From Streptomyces reniochalinae (GTDB lineage Bacteria > Actinomycetota > Actinomycetes > Streptomycetales > Streptomycetaceae): a DNA stretch of 64,000 nt. A program made the position numbers and the translations under genes. The notes under the pieces were generated by a model that saw only the letters and a program-made list of their open reading frames with translations, had not been told where the DNA came from and did not search any database. Where the stretch lies: assembly GCF_003323735.1 (NCBI RefSeq), contig NZ_QOIM01000037.1:124001-188000 (forward strand), written 5' to 3'. Positions 32,501-40,867 of this stretch are shown here, one piece after another (the stretch's first letter is position 1; each line of letters opens with the position of its first letter).

Positions 32501-33175
32501 GCCGGTGATGGCGCGGATGTTGTCGGCCTGCGCCTTGGCGCGCCCGAACACCTTGAGGGTGGGCAGCCCGGCCACGACGTCGAGGAAGTGCCCCGACAGG
32601 CGGGCGAGCAGTTTCCACTGGCGGTCCATGCGCGCCTGGGTGGCCCAGCCGATGAGCGCCATGAACAGCGGGATGAGCGGCAGGGTGACGACGATGATGG
32701 CGGCCGAGATCCAGTCGGCGGTCACGATGCGGGCCAGGACGGCGACGGGGACGACGACGGCGAGGCCCAGTTGCGGCAGGTAGCGGGCGAAGTAGTCGTC
32801 GAGCGCGTCGATGCCGCGGGTGGCCAGCGTGGTCAGCTCGCCGGTGCGCTGCCCGGTGAGGTAGCCGGGGCCGAGCGCAGTGGCCCGCTGGAGCAGCTGG
32901 ACGCGCAGCTGGGATTTGACCGCGGCACCGCAGCGGTGCGCGGCCAGCTCCGTCAGCCAGGAGACGAGGCCGCGGGCGAGGGTGACGGCGGCGAGCAGCA
33001 GCAGCGCCTCGCGGGCGAACTCCTCGCGCCGGTAGGCGTCGACGACGATGTCGGCGATGAGCACGGCCTGCGCGACGACCAGCAAGGCCCCGGCCGCTCC
33101 GAGCGCTACGGAGGCGAGGAGGAAGAGCCGCGTGGTGCGCGCGTACCGCAGCAGCCGCGGGTCGACGGGCTTCAT
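29570..33175 (-). CDS. cydDC: CydDC fusion, thiol-reductant ABC exporter
   Basis: 1201 residues, twice the size of a single CydD or CydC. First half: six membrane helices, Walker A 'GPSGGGKTTLL', signature 'LSAGQCRRVALARAF', Walker B 'VVLLDEPTAALD'. Then a Gly/Pro/Ala linker of about 80 residues. Second half: six helices, 'GVSGSGKTTLANALLRF', 'LSGGQRQRLALARAL', 'LLVLDEPAEHLD'. In E. coli CydDC exports glutathione/cysteine needed for cytochrome bd assembly; actinomycetes commonly fuse the two subunits and lack glutathione, so the substrate here may be another thiol. The ATG after GGAAGGGA is chosen over TTG. It follows cydB by 19 nt. Confidence 0.95.
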   Translation of the reverse strand: MKPVDPRLLRYARTTRLFLLASVALGAAGALLVVAQAVLIADIVVDAYRREEFAREALLLLAAVTLARGLVSWLTELAAHRCGAAVKSQLRVQLLQRATALGPGYLTGQRTGELTTLATRGIDALDDYFARYLPQLGLAVVVPVAVLARIVTADWISAAIIVVTLPLIPLFMALIGWATQARMDRQWKLLARLSGHFLDVVAGLPTLKVFGRAKAQADNIRAITGDYRRATLRTLRLAFLSSFALELLATISVAIVAVSIGTRLVHGDLDLHTGLMVLVLAPEAYLPLRQVGTHYHAAAEGLAAAESVFDVLARPLPANGTRRVDARGASLVLDGVAVRYPGRAGYALPPTDLTVRPGETVALTGPSGGGKTTLLSVLLGFTPPGEGRVTAGGVPLASLDMAAWRQQIAWVPQHPYLFAGTVADNVRLARPEADAAAVASALADAGAPDLDPARELGEAGAGLSAGQCRRVALARAFLADRPVVLLDEPTAALDSATETAVLAAVRRLAETRTVLLVTHRPALLATADRVLNLSLAPAGPSPAPGQAATAALGQAAARGGSGGTRGPRSGEGQGDPHPHTGGHRPHSVGAPQAPQATGSAATTQHPLTRVRETARGLGGTFTLALTLGVLALASAVGLMATSGWLISRAAQQPPILYLMVAVTATRAFGIGRAVFRYAERLVSHDAALRVLAALRVSVYRRLERLAPAGLRHRRRGDLLTRLVADVDALQDYFLRWLLPATVAGTVGLAAVAFTAWLLPAAGVALAVGLAVAGIAVPALTAVRSRRTESRLAPARADLATRTVDLLSGTASGELPVTGALAARHREVADADAALTRIAARSASRTALAAGLSTLATGWTVTAAAWAGASAATGGALDGLLLATVVLTPLAAFEAVTPLPQAVQFRQRVRRSAQRVQEVLDAPAPVAEPERPAALPEDPFPVRVEGLTVRYPDAPDGAPPALVDVGLTLPRGRRVAVVGVSGSGKTTLANALLRFVDPEAGSYTFGSGAVPAYDAETDAVRRRVGLCAQDAHVFDSSLRENLRLALPRAVAEDASAADGELHAALAAARLDDWVATLPDGLDTLVGEMGAKLSGGQRQRLALARALLADFPLLVLDEPAEHLDLPTADALTADLLTATEGRTTVLITHRLQGLDRVDEIVVLDRGRVVERGSFDGLARAEGPFAAMLRREAEAAGAAPVAAG

Positions 33176-33194
33176 CGGCAAGTCCCTTCCTTCC

Positions 33195-34202
33195 TCAGTG
33201 TCCGCCGGAGGGGGCGAGGTGGTGGGTGCCGATGCGCTTGCGGAAGACCCAGTAGGTCCAGCCCTGGTAGAGGAGGACGACCGGGGTGGCGAAGGCCGCG
33301 CACCAGGTCATGATCTTGAGCGTGTAGGGCGTGGAGGACGCGTTGTCGACGGTCAGGCTCCACTCGGGGTTCAGCGTCGAGGGCATGACGTCGGGGAAGA
33401 GGGAGCAGAAGAGCATCGCGACCGCGGCGACGACGGTCAGCCCCGAGAAGGCGAACGACCAGCCCTCGCGCCCGGCGAGGTTGGTGGCGAGGGCGGCCAC
33501 AAGGGCCGCCACGGCGACGACGAGCGCGACCAGGGAGGCGCTGCCGCCGCCATCCGCCTGCGTCCACAGCAAAAACCCGGCCGCCAGTACGGCGGTGGCG
33601 ACGCCGAGCCCGGTGGCCAGGCGCCGGGCCCGGGCGCGGATGTCGCCGAGGGTCTTGAGCGCGGTGAAGACGGCGCCGTGGAAGGTGAACAGCGCCAGGG
33701 TGACGAGGCCGCCGAGCAGCGCGTACGGGGAGAACAGGTCCGTCAGGTTCCCGGCGTACTCCAGGTCGGCGTCGATCTTCACGCCGCGGACGATGTTCGC
33801 GAACACCAGGCCCCACAGGAACGCGGTGAGCAGCGACGTGAAGAAGATCGCGTGCTCCCAGTTGCGCTGCCAGCGCTCCTCCTCGCGCTTGGCGCGGTAC
33901 TCGAAGGCGACCCCGCGCACGATCAGGCAGACGAGGATCAGCAGGAACGGCAGGTAGAAGCCGGAGAAGAGGGTGGCGTACCACTCGGGGAACGCGGCGA
34001 AGGTGGCGCCGCCCGCGCTGAGCAGCCACACCTCGTTCCCGTCCCAGACCGGCCCGATGGTGTTGATCAGTACGCGCCGCTCGGCCCGGTCACGGGCGAG
34101 CAGCCTGGTGAGGATGCCGACCCCGAAGTCGAAGCCCTCCAGGAAGAAGTAGCCGATCCACAGGATCGCGATGACGACGAACCAGACGTCGGTCAGTTGC
34201 AC
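33195..34202 (-). CDS. cydB: cytochrome bd oxidase subunit II
   Basis: 335 residues, eight to nine membrane helices. Characteristic stretches: 'WFVVIAILWIGYFFLEGFDFGVG' with the conserved GFDFG near the N-terminus, 'NTIGPVWDGNEVWLLSAGGATFAAFPEWYA', and the C-terminal 'KIMTWCAAFATPVVLLYQGWTYWVF'. It pairs with CydA to reduce O2 to water with quinol at high affinity. Gap to cydA is 30 nt. Confidence 0.96.
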   Translation of the reverse strand: MQLTDVWFVVIAILWIGYFFLEGFDFGVGILTRLLARDRAERRVLINTIGPVWDGNEVWLLSAGGATFAAFPEWYATLFSGFYLPFLLILVCLIVRGVAFEYRAKREEERWQRNWEHAIFFTSLLTAFLWGLVFANIVRGVKIDADLEYAGNLTDLFSPYALLGGLVTLALFTFHGAVFTALKTLGDIRARARRLATGLGVATAVLAAGFLLWTQADGGGSASLVALVVAVAALVAALATNLAGREGWSFAFSGLTVVAAVAMLFCSLFPDVMPSTLNPEWSLTVDNASSTPYTLKIMTWCAAFATPVVLLYQGWTYWVFRKRIGTHHLAPSGGH

Positions 34203-34232
34203 GGCTCAGCGCCCCTGTCTGTCGTTGCGAAC

Positions 34233-35768
34233 TCAGTACGAGAAGGCCATCGGCCGGTCTTCGGCATCGGCGTCGGTGTCGCCGCCGCCACCGCCGATCC
34301 GGGTGGGCGGGTTGAGGTCGGCCTCGGTCAGCTCGGGGGGCCCGGCCTTGACGTACTTGGTCAGCAGCCTGACCTCGACGACGGCGAGGATCGCGTAGAG
34401 CGAGGTGAAGACGATCAGCGAGGTGAGCACCTCGCCCTGGGAGACGCTGGGGGAGACGGCGGAGGCGGTGGGCAGTACGCCGTAGACGACCCAGGGCTGC
34501 CTGCCGGTCTCGGTGAAGATCCAGCCCCACGCGTTGGCGATCAGCGGGAAGCCGAGCGTGAGGACGGACAGCCGCCAGTACCAGGTGCCCAGCCTCGGAT
34601 GCAGCTCGCGGTGGTTGGTGAGCGCCAGGCGCGGGCGTTCGTCCTCGCCGGTGCGCAGCTTCTCGCTGAGCCAGAACCTGCGGCGGGTGAGGTAGAGGCC
34701 GGCGGCGCCGAGCGCGAAGGAGGCCATCCCGAAGCCGATCATCCAGCGGAACGACCAGTAGGCGACCGGGATGTTGGGCCGGTAGTCGTCGAGGCCCACC
34801 GTGTCCCGGTACTTCTCCTTCAGGTGCGCGTTCGTGTCGTTGATGCCGGGGACGGCCTCGTAGAAGTTGTCGTGGGCGAGGAAGGAGAGGACGCCGGGTA
34901 TCTCGATGGCGACCTTGTTGTGCCCCTTGTCGACGTCGCCGTAGGAGAAGACGGAGAACGGCGCGGGTGCCTGGGTCTCCCACAGCGCCTCCGCCGAGGC
35001 CATCTTCATCGGCTGCTGCTCGTACATGATCTTGCCGAGCCGGTCGCCGCTGACGACGGTGAGCATCCCGGCGGCCACGAGCGTGACCAGGCCGAGCCGC
35101 AGCGAGGTGCGCATCACGGGTATGTGCTTCTTGCGCAGCAGGTGGTACGCGGATATGCCGACCATGAACGCGGCACCGGTCAGGAACGCGGCGGTCATGG
35201 TGTGGAAGAACTGGGCGAGCGCGGTGTTCTGGAAGAGGATGCCGAAGAAGTCGGTCATCTCCGCGCGGCCGCTCTCGTGGTTGATCCGGTAGCCGACCGG
35301 GTGCTGCATCCAGGAGTTCGCGGCCAGGATGAAGTAGGCCGAGGCGACGGTGCCGAACGCGACCAGCCAGATGGTGGCCAGGTGGAGCTTCTTGGGCAGC
35401 TTGTCGCGGCCGAAGATCCACAGCCCGATGAACGTCGACTCCATGAAGAAGGCGATCAGCGCCTCGAAGGCCAGCGGCGCGCCGAAGATGTCGCCGACGA
35501 AGCGGGAGTAGGCGGACCAGTTCATGCCGAACTGGAACTCCTGCACGATGCCGGTGACCACGCCCATGGCGATGTTGATCAGGAAGAGCTTGCCCCAGAA
35601 GCGGGTGGCCTTGAGGTACTTCTCCTTGTTCGTCCGCACCCAGGCCGTCTGAAGGATCGCCGTGAGGGTGGCGAGCGAGATCGTGAGGGGGACGAAGAGG
35701 AAGTGGTAGACGGTCGTGATGCCGAACTGCCAGCGCGCCAGTGTCTCAGGCGCCAACGCGAGGTTCAC
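34233..35768 (-). CDS. cydA: cytochrome bd oxidase subunit I
   Basis: 511 residues from the GTG 8 nt after GAAGGAG. His22 ('TTVYHFLFVPL') is the haem b595 ligand position, 'GRQPWVVYG' is the invariant GRQPW quinol-oxidase motif, and 'FQFGMNWSAYSRFVGDIFGAPLAFEALIAFFMES' in outline carries the Glu residues of the proton path. The periplasmic Q-loop is of the short type. The last 30 residues are a Gly/Asp-rich cytoplasmic tail. First gene of cydA-cydB-cydDC, with a Rex-like operator 58 nt upstream. Confidence 0.96.
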   Translation of the reverse strand: MNLALAPETLARWQFGITTVYHFLFVPLTISLATLTAILQTAWVRTNKEKYLKATRFWGKLFLINIAMGVVTGIVQEFQFGMNWSAYSRFVGDIFGAPLAFEALIAFFMESTFIGLWIFGRDKLPKKLHLATIWLVAFGTVASAYFILAANSWMQHPVGYRINHESGRAEMTDFFGILFQNTALAQFFHTMTAAFLTGAAFMVGISAYHLLRKKHIPVMRTSLRLGLVTLVAAGMLTVVSGDRLGKIMYEQQPMKMASAEALWETQAPAPFSVFSYGDVDKGHNKVAIEIPGVLSFLAHDNFYEAVPGINDTNAHLKEKYRDTVGLDDYRPNIPVAYWSFRWMIGFGMASFALGAAGLYLTRRRFWLSEKLRTGEDERPRLALTNHRELHPRLGTWYWRLSVLTLGFPLIANAWGWIFTETGRQPWVVYGVLPTASAVSPSVSQGEVLTSLIVFTSLYAILAVVEVRLLTKYVKAGPPELTEADLNPPTRIGGGGGDTDADAEDRPMAFSY

Positions 35769-35825
35769 GTCGCTCACTCCTTCAGGCAGCACCCGTCGGG
35801 CACGGCACCCGTTCGGGTTAGGGCT

Positions 35826-35841
35826 CGTGAATGCGTTCACA
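35826..35841. promoter_or_regulatory. Rex operator upstream of cydA
   Basis: On the cydA strand it reads TGTGAACGCATTCACG: arms TGTGAA and TTCACG around CGCA, one mismatch from perfect symmetry. A second GTGAA half-site adjoins it on the left arm (TTGTGAATG). Rex senses NADH/NAD and represses cydABCD in S. coelicolor (established), so the site should induce the operon when oxygen is low. Confidence 0.75.
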
Positions 35842-35964
35842 TTCACAAGCACCACCGTACGGCACCCCCATTTCGGACATGTCAGGGGGGTGCCGGAACA
35901 GTCCACGGACACTCCGGGCCACCCGCCGGGACAGGCACCTTTCGCGGAGCGCGCGCCTCTACGC

Positions 35965-35997
35965 CGCGGGGCGCGGGGAAGATCCCCGCGCCCCGCG
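35965..35997 (-). terminator. 15-bp perfect hairpin after the aminotransferase gene
   Basis: CGCGGGGCGCGGGGA pairs fully with its complement around a 3-nt loop, 26 nt after the stop codon. No U-tract. Confidence 0.7.
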
Positions 35998-36023
35998 AAC
36001 CGCTCGCCCACCGCCCAAAGGAG

Positions 36024-37121
36024 CTACAGCTCCTTCAGAAAAGCGGCCGCGACCTGCAAAAAGATGCTGTTCGCCGCGGTCTCGCCAATGGAGACCCGCA
36101 CGCCCTCGCCCTCGAAAGGACGCACCGTGACGCCCGCCTCCTCGGCCCTCGCCGCGAACGCGGAGGTCCGCTCACCCAGTCGCAACCACACGAAGTTGGC
36201 CTGCGACTCGGGCACCGTCCAGCCCTGGGAACGCAGCTCGGCCAGCACGCGTGTGCGCTCTTTCACAAGCGCCTCGACCCGCTCCAGCAGCGCGTCCTCG
36301 CTGTGCAGCGAGGCGATGGCGGCCTCCTGTGCGAGTTCGCTCACACCGAAGGGCACCGCGGTCTTCCGCAGGGCCGCCGCCACCGGCTCGTGCGCGACGG
36401 CGAAACCGACCCGCAGCCCCGCCAGCCCGTACGCCTTGGAGAAGGTGCGCAGCACGCACACGTTCGGCCGGTCGCGGTAGAGCTCCAGGCCGTCGATCAC
36501 CGCCTCGTCCCGCACGAACTCGCGGTAGGCCTCGTCCAGCACCACCAGCACGTCGCCGGGCACCCGGTCCAGGAAACGCTCCAGCTCCGCACCGGTGAGC
36601 GAGGCGCCCGTGGGGTTGTTCGGGTTGCAGACGAAAATGAGCCGGGTGCGGTCGGTGACCGCGTCCGCCATCGCGTCCAGGTCGTGCGCCTCAGCGCCGG
36701 CACCCCCGGTCAGCGGCACCCGCACCGAGGCCGCACCGGAGATCTGCGTGATGATCGGATAGGCCTCGAAGGAACGCCAGGCGTAGATCACCTCGTCGCC
36801 GGGCCCTGCCGTGGCCTGGAGGAGCTGCTGCGCGACACCGACCGAGCCCGTGCCGGTCGCCAGATGGGCCGCGGGCACCCCGAACCGCTCGGACAGCTCG
36901 GCGTACAGCGTGGAGCAGCTCATGTCGGGGTAGCGGTTGAGCGAGCCGGCCGCCTCGGCCACCGACTCCAGCACGCCCGGCAGCGGCGGATAGGGGTTCT
37001 CGTTGGAGGACAGCTTGTAGGACACCGGGCCGCCCGCCACGGCCGGCCGCCCCGGCTTGTAGCTGGGAATCCCCTCGATCACCCCGCGCAATCGCGGGCC
37101 TGGCACCTTCTCGTCACTCAC
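36024..37121 (-). CDS. HisC-type PLP aminotransferase
   Basis: 365 residues; GTG 6 nt after GGAGGAG. Fold type I: 'KLSSNENPYPP', 'ATGTGSVGVAQQLLQA' (phosphate-binding turn), 'NPNNPTG', 'LDEAYREF', and the PLP lysine 'TFSKAYGLAGLRVG' (Lys229). Such stand-alone copies act as histidinol-phosphate aminotransferase or as a phenylalanine/tyrosine aminotransferase; no his operon is adjacent, so the aromatic role is at least as likely. Divergent from a LacI-type regulator across 544 bp. Confidence 0.85.
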   Translation of the reverse strand: MSDEKVPGPRLRGVIEGIPSYKPGRPAVAGGPVSYKLSSNENPYPPLPGVLESVAEAAGSLNRYPDMSCSTLYAELSERFGVPAAHLATGTGSVGVAQQLLQATAGPGDEVIYAWRSFEAYPIITQISGAASVRVPLTGGAGAEAHDLDAMADAVTDRTRLIFVCNPNNPTGASLTGAELERFLDRVPGDVLVVLDEAYREFVRDEAVIDGLELYRDRPNVCVLRTFSKAYGLAGLRVGFAVAHEPVAAALRKTAVPFGVSELAQEAAIASLHSEDALLERVEALVKERTRVLAELRSQGWTVPESQANFVWLRLGERTSAFAARAEEAGVTVRPFEGEGVRVSIGETAANSIFLQVAAAFLKEL

Positions 37122-37665
37122 CGCTGCTCCTCCTCCGTCGCGGGCCAATGCTCTTCACCCTAAGAGGATTCACCCGCACGGCGTAGACCCCCGAGGGCCT
37201 CCGAGGCCCCCGCGGCGTCGCCTCCGGCGAGCGCCCCTCGCCCCTTGCCCCGGCACCCGCCGCTTCGGACCACCGCCCCGGCGAGCGCCGCCCCGGCATC
37301 CGGCCCATCCTTGCGCCGCGTCCCGGCGAGCGCCCCTCGCCCCGTCTTCCCGCGCGTCCGCACGCACCTTCCCGCCCGCTCTTCCCCGCGCGCCCGGCGC
37401 GGGTACGCGCTCCCCCGCGCGCGCTGCGCGCGGGTGGCGGGCGCGGTGGCGCGCATCGCCCGTGGCGGTGACGTGCGGGCGTCCCGCACCCCGCCCGCCG
37501 CTGCTGCGAGAGGTGTGCAACAAGGCGGAGCACCCAGACGCGACCCCCCGTTGAGCTGCGCTTTCGCTCGCCGCGGCGGAAAGCGGGGCCCACGGGAGCC
37601 GCCCCGCGAAGGGTCATCGCGGCCTCCGGCGCGTCAGCACCGTGCGGGCCTACGATCGGCTCGCC
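37122..37665. other. 544-bp gene-free region with repeats
   Basis: No gene is recognised despite long open frames caused by the extreme G+C content. An exact 21-bp direct repeat begins at 37224 and at 37323 (CCGGCGAGCGCCCCTCGCCC plus C), with a partial third copy at about 37279. A perfect 9-bp hairpin (CCCGCGCGC/GCGCGCGGG) lies at 37414-37434. TACGAT at 37651 is a plausible -10 for the LacI gene, whose transcript would then start almost at its ATG. Confidence 0.5.
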
Positions 37666-38877
37666 ATGACAGCAGCAGAGAAGCATCAGGCAGGCCGTAA
37701 CCCGGCCGCTGTCCCCCAGCCACCGGCCGGGAGGTGTCCTCAGCCCCGCGGCGGTGGACGGCTGAACGGGCGCGCCGGCATCAGAGATGTCGCCGCCGCA
37801 GCCGGTGTCTCCATCACGACTGTCTCCGACGCCCTCAACGGAAAGGGCCGTCTCCCCGACACCACGCGCAGCCACGTCCGCGAAGTCGCCGAGCGGCTGG
37901 GCTATCGTCCCTCGGCCGCCGCACGGACCCTGCGCACCGGCAAGTCCGGCCTCATCGGCCTCACGGTCACCACGTACGGCGAAGAACCGTTCACCTTCAC
38001 CGAGTTCGCCTACTTCGCCGAGATGGCGAGGGCCGCCACCTCTGCCGCGCTCGCCCGCGGCTACGCCCTGGTCATCCTCCCCGCCCCCGCCCGGCGCGGC
38101 CCCGGCACACCGGGCGGGGACGCAGGAGCGGGCGCCGGGCCCGATCCCTACGGGCCCGACGTGTGGGCGAATGTGGCCCTCGACGGCACCATCGTCGTCG
38201 ACCCCTCCGACCATGATCCGGTCGTCGGCGAACTCGTCCGCTCCGGGCTGCCGGTCGTCTCCGACGGGCGCCCCAGCCCGTCGCTGCCGGTCGCGGCCTG
38301 GGTGGACAACGACCACGAGGCCGCCGTCCGTGGCATCCTCGACCACCTCGCGGAGAACGGCGCCCGCCGCATCGGGCTGCTGACCGGCACCAGTACCGAC
38401 ACCTACACCCGGGTCTCCACCACCGCCTACCAGCGCTGGTGCGAACGCGTCGGCCAGGAGCCCGTCTACGAGCGGTATCCGGCCCACGACCCGTGCGCGG
38501 GCGCCATCGCCGCCGACCGGCTGCTCGCCCGCCCCGACAGACCCGACGCGGTCTACGGCCTCTTCGACCCGGGCGGCACCGACCTGCTGGCCGCCGCCCG
38601 CCGCTACGGGCTGCGGGTGCCGGAGGACCTGCTGCTGGTCTGCTGTAGCGAGTCCGCGTACTACGCCACGACCGCACCGCCGATCACCACGCTGTCGCTG
38701 AAGCCGGGACGGATCGGCAACGCCGTCGCCCAGCTGCTCATCGACGCCATCGAGGGCACGGGCCCCGCCCGCCCGGTGCAGCGGGTGATGCCCACGGAGT
38801 TGATCGTACGAACGTCCTCGCAGCGCGCGGGGAGGCGCACCACGGTCGGTCCGCCACGCGCTCCCGCCGCCGACTGA
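37666..38877 (+). CDS. LacI-family transcriptional regulator
   Basis: 403 residues from the ATG (a GTG 24 nt upstream lies on the predicted -10). After 35 variable residues comes the LacI HTH and hinge: 'GIRDVAAAAGVSITTVSDALNGKGRLPDTTRSHVREVAERLGYRPSAAARTLR' in outline. The rest is a periplasmic-binding-protein-like sensor ('SGLIGLTVTTYG', 'VVSDGRPSPSLPVAAWVDNDHEAAVRGILDHLAENGARRIGLLTG', 'PVQRVMPTELIVRTS'). No sugar-uptake genes are nearby, so its target is probably elsewhere or the divergent aminotransferase. Confidence 0.88.
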   Translation: MTAAEKHQAGRNPAAVPQPPAGRCPQPRGGGRLNGRAGIRDVAAAAGVSITTVSDALNGKGRLPDTTRSHVREVAERLGYRPSAAARTLRTGKSGLIGLTVTTYGEEPFTFTEFAYFAEMARAATSAALARGYALVILPAPARRGPGTPGGDAGAGAGPDPYGPDVWANVALDGTIVVDPSDHDPVVGELVRSGLPVVSDGRPSPSLPVAAWVDNDHEAAVRGILDHLAENGARRIGLLTGTSTDTYTRVSTTAYQRWCERVGQEPVYERYPAHDPCAGAIAADRLLARPDRPDAVYGLFDPGGTDLLAAARRYGLRVPEDLLLVCCSESAYYATTAPPITTLSLKPGRIGNAVAQLLIDAIEGTGPARPVQRVMPTELIVRTSSQRAGRRTTVGPPRAPAAD

Positions 38878-39183
38878 GCGGCCCACTGGCGTGCCGTACG
38901 GGTGCCGTCCACGGATTCCGTAAGGTACGTCAGCGGAGAATACGGGAGGAATGGACACCGGTTCGGGGCACCTCGCCACATGGGCGCCCCCAGGTGCGTC
39001 ACAAGCCGCGACCAGCGTTCCTATGATTGGGGGCACTCCTGGCCTCAGGCCGGGGGAGGACGACACCGCCGACCTGCTCCCGACCTGGGGCGGCACCCCG
39101 GCCGAAGGACCACCGACCGGGCCCCCACGGGACAAGGACAGGGTCCTGCGGTGCACGGCGGCGGCGCGATGGTGGAGGGGTCG
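38878..39183. other. gene-free leader region
   Basis: No gene recognised. TATGAT at 39022-39027 with TCACAA 17 bp upstream is a fair promoter candidate for the phosphoesterase, giving a leader of about 150 nt. I looked for a c-di-AMP riboswitch and saw no match. Confidence 0.4.
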
Positions 39184-40518
39184 ATGACTCAGGGGGCCGG
39201 TCAGGGACCCGACGTATGGCACGGCGGGGCGACAACACACGGTGCGGGCAGCGCACGCGCGCTCTCGAGTCCTGCCCCGGACTCACCGGTGCCTCCACAG
39301 GCGGCGGAACCGGCCGCGCCCGTCCCCGAGGGCGGCCGCCCGGACCCCGCGGGGCCCACCACCCGCAGCGACCCGCGCACGGCCGAGCCCCAGGGACCGG
39401 CGGAGCCCCAGGGACCGGCCGAGGTACGGCGGCCGGCCGATCCCCGCGCCGGCGCGGGGACCGTGCCGGGCACGGCTAACACGGCGAGCACGGCGGCGGT
39501 GGGCGCCTCCGAGAGCCGCGGCTCCGTCGAGGCCGGCGGCTCCGCCGAGGAGGGCGCTTCCGCCGAGGAGGGCGGGATGCCCGAGGAGTACACGCCGACC
39601 GCCCGTGACCTGCCGGTCGTCGGGGCGGCCGAAGCCGTGGAGACGGGCCCCGAGCCGACCATGGTGGACGTGCCCGCGCCCGCCTCGTCCGAGAACGAGG
39701 GCGAGGGCCCGCTCTACGTCGTCGGCGACGTCCACGGGTACCTGGAGGAACTGCGCGCCGCGCTGCGCCAGTTCGGGATCATCGACACCGACAACCGGTG
39801 GATCGCCGGGAACGCGCGCCTGTGGTTCCTCGGCGACTTCACCGACCGCGGCCCCGACGGTATCGGCGTCATCGACCTCGTCATGCAGCTGTCCGCCGAG
39901 GCCGCCGCGGCAGGCGGCTACTGCAAGGCGCTGATGGGCAACCACGAACTGCTGCTGCTGGGCGCCAAGCGGTTCGGCGACACCCCGGTCAACTCGGGGG
40001 CGGGCACGGCCTCGTTCCAGGCGGCCTGGCTCCTCAACGGCGGCCAGCGCACCGACATGGAGCGCCTGGCGGACCACCACGTGCAGTGGATCTCCCGGCT
40101 GGACGCCATGGCACTGGCCGACAACCACCTGCTGGTGCACTCCGACGCCTCCGGCTACCTGGACCACGGCTCGACGATCGAGGACGTCAACGACGCGATC
40201 ACCGAGGCGCTCCAGCGCAACGACGCCGAGGAGACCTGGGACCTGTTCCGCAAGTTCACCAAGCGCTTCGCCTTCCGCGAGGAGACCGCGGGCCCCGCCG
40301 CCGTGCGCGAGCTGCTGGACACCTTCGGCGGCACCCGCATCGTGCACGGACACAGCCCGATCCCCTACCTGCTGGGTGAGGTCGACAGCGAGGACAAGGA
40401 GAGCGCGCCGGCCGTGACGGGGCCGCACGTCTACGCGGACGGGCTCGCCATCGCGATGGACGGCGGCGTGACGATGGGGGCCAAGCTCCTCATCGCGCAA
40501 CTGCCCCTCGTGCAGTGA
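39184..40518 (+). CDS. calcineurin-like (PP2A-type) metallophosphoesterase
   Basis: 444 residues; the ATG follows GGAGGGG, though the frame is open upstream. Residues 1-170 are disordered Ala/Pro/Glu-rich sequence with short repeats ('AEPQGPAEPQGPAE', 'GSAEEGASAEEGG'). The catalytic domain has the full phosphoesterase set: 'VVGDVHGYLEE', 'FLGDFTDRGPDG', 'LMGNHELL', 'LVHSDASG' and 'IVHGHSPIPYL'. A Ser/Thr phosphatase or Ap4A-type phosphatase role is likely. Monocistronic, with a terminator hairpin. Confidence 0.87.
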   Translation: MTQGAGQGPDVWHGGATTHGAGSARALSSPAPDSPVPPQAAEPAAPVPEGGRPDPAGPTTRSDPRTAEPQGPAEPQGPAEVRRPADPRAGAGTVPGTANTASTAAVGASESRGSVEAGGSAEEGASAEEGGMPEEYTPTARDLPVVGAAEAVETGPEPTMVDVPAPASSENEGEGPLYVVGDVHGYLEELRAALRQFGIIDTDNRWIAGNARLWFLGDFTDRGPDGIGVIDLVMQLSAEAAAAGGYCKALMGNHELLLLGAKRFGDTPVNSGAGTASFQAAWLLNGGQRTDMERLADHHVQWISRLDAMALADNHLLVHSDASGYLDHGSTIEDVNDAITEALQRNDAEETWDLFRKFTKRFAFREETAGPAAVRELLDTFGGTRIVHGHSPIPYLLGEVDSEDKESAPAVTGPHVYADGLAIAMDGGVTMGAKLLIAQLPLVQ

Positions 40519-40867
40519 GCCGGGGCCCCACGTCTGCCGGTCGCGCGCCGAGTCCGCCCGGCGCGGGACCGGGGGGCGTGGGGAGAGTGCGCGGTGGTGC
40601 GGCTGTGGACGCGAGGGGCGCACGGCACACGGTGCGGCACCCCTTGTGATTCGCGCGCCGATTCCCGGGCAGGTGTTTCTCCGAAGTGATCGGCTGGGGG
40701 GCGTCACTGTAGCGGGTCAATTCTGGAAACTCTCTGTCACGGAGTGCGGCAACAGCTCTACCATCGGCGTGGCACATGGAAGAGATTCTCCGCTCGCTGA
40801 ACAGACCTGCCCCGCCCCTCGACCGGCCACCTAGGCCCTACGCCCTACGGAGCATCGGGGGATGCAC
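40519..40867. other. intergenic region with hairpin and promoter candidate
   Basis: No gene recognised. It begins with the phosphoesterase terminator hairpin. GTCACG (40736) and TACCAT (40759) with a 17-bp spacer are a candidate promoter for the next gene. Confidence 0.45.
40537..40572 (+). terminator. bulged terminator hairpin
   Basis: CCGGTC/GACCGG (6 bp) outside and CGCGCCG/CGGCGCG (7 bp) inside, each side separated by one G bulge, 8-nt loop; 19 nt after the stop codon. Flanking CCCCACG/CGTGGGG can extend it. Confidence 0.65.

Noticed and set aside
30704..37163. Very long plus-strand open frames (869 and 1371 codons) opposite the cyd operon
   Set aside because: They are antisense shadows of cydDC, cydB and cydA, produced by G+C-biased third positions; composition is Gly/Arg/Asp-rich with no domains.
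37160..37640. Possible structural RNA (RNase P, SRP or tmRNA) in the long gap
   Set aside because: None of the conserved RNA motifs is visible; only repeats and a simple hairpin.
38878..39183. Possible c-di-AMP riboswitch before the phosphoesterase
   Set aside because: The conserved riboswitch core and its Streptomyces rpf-type context are absent.
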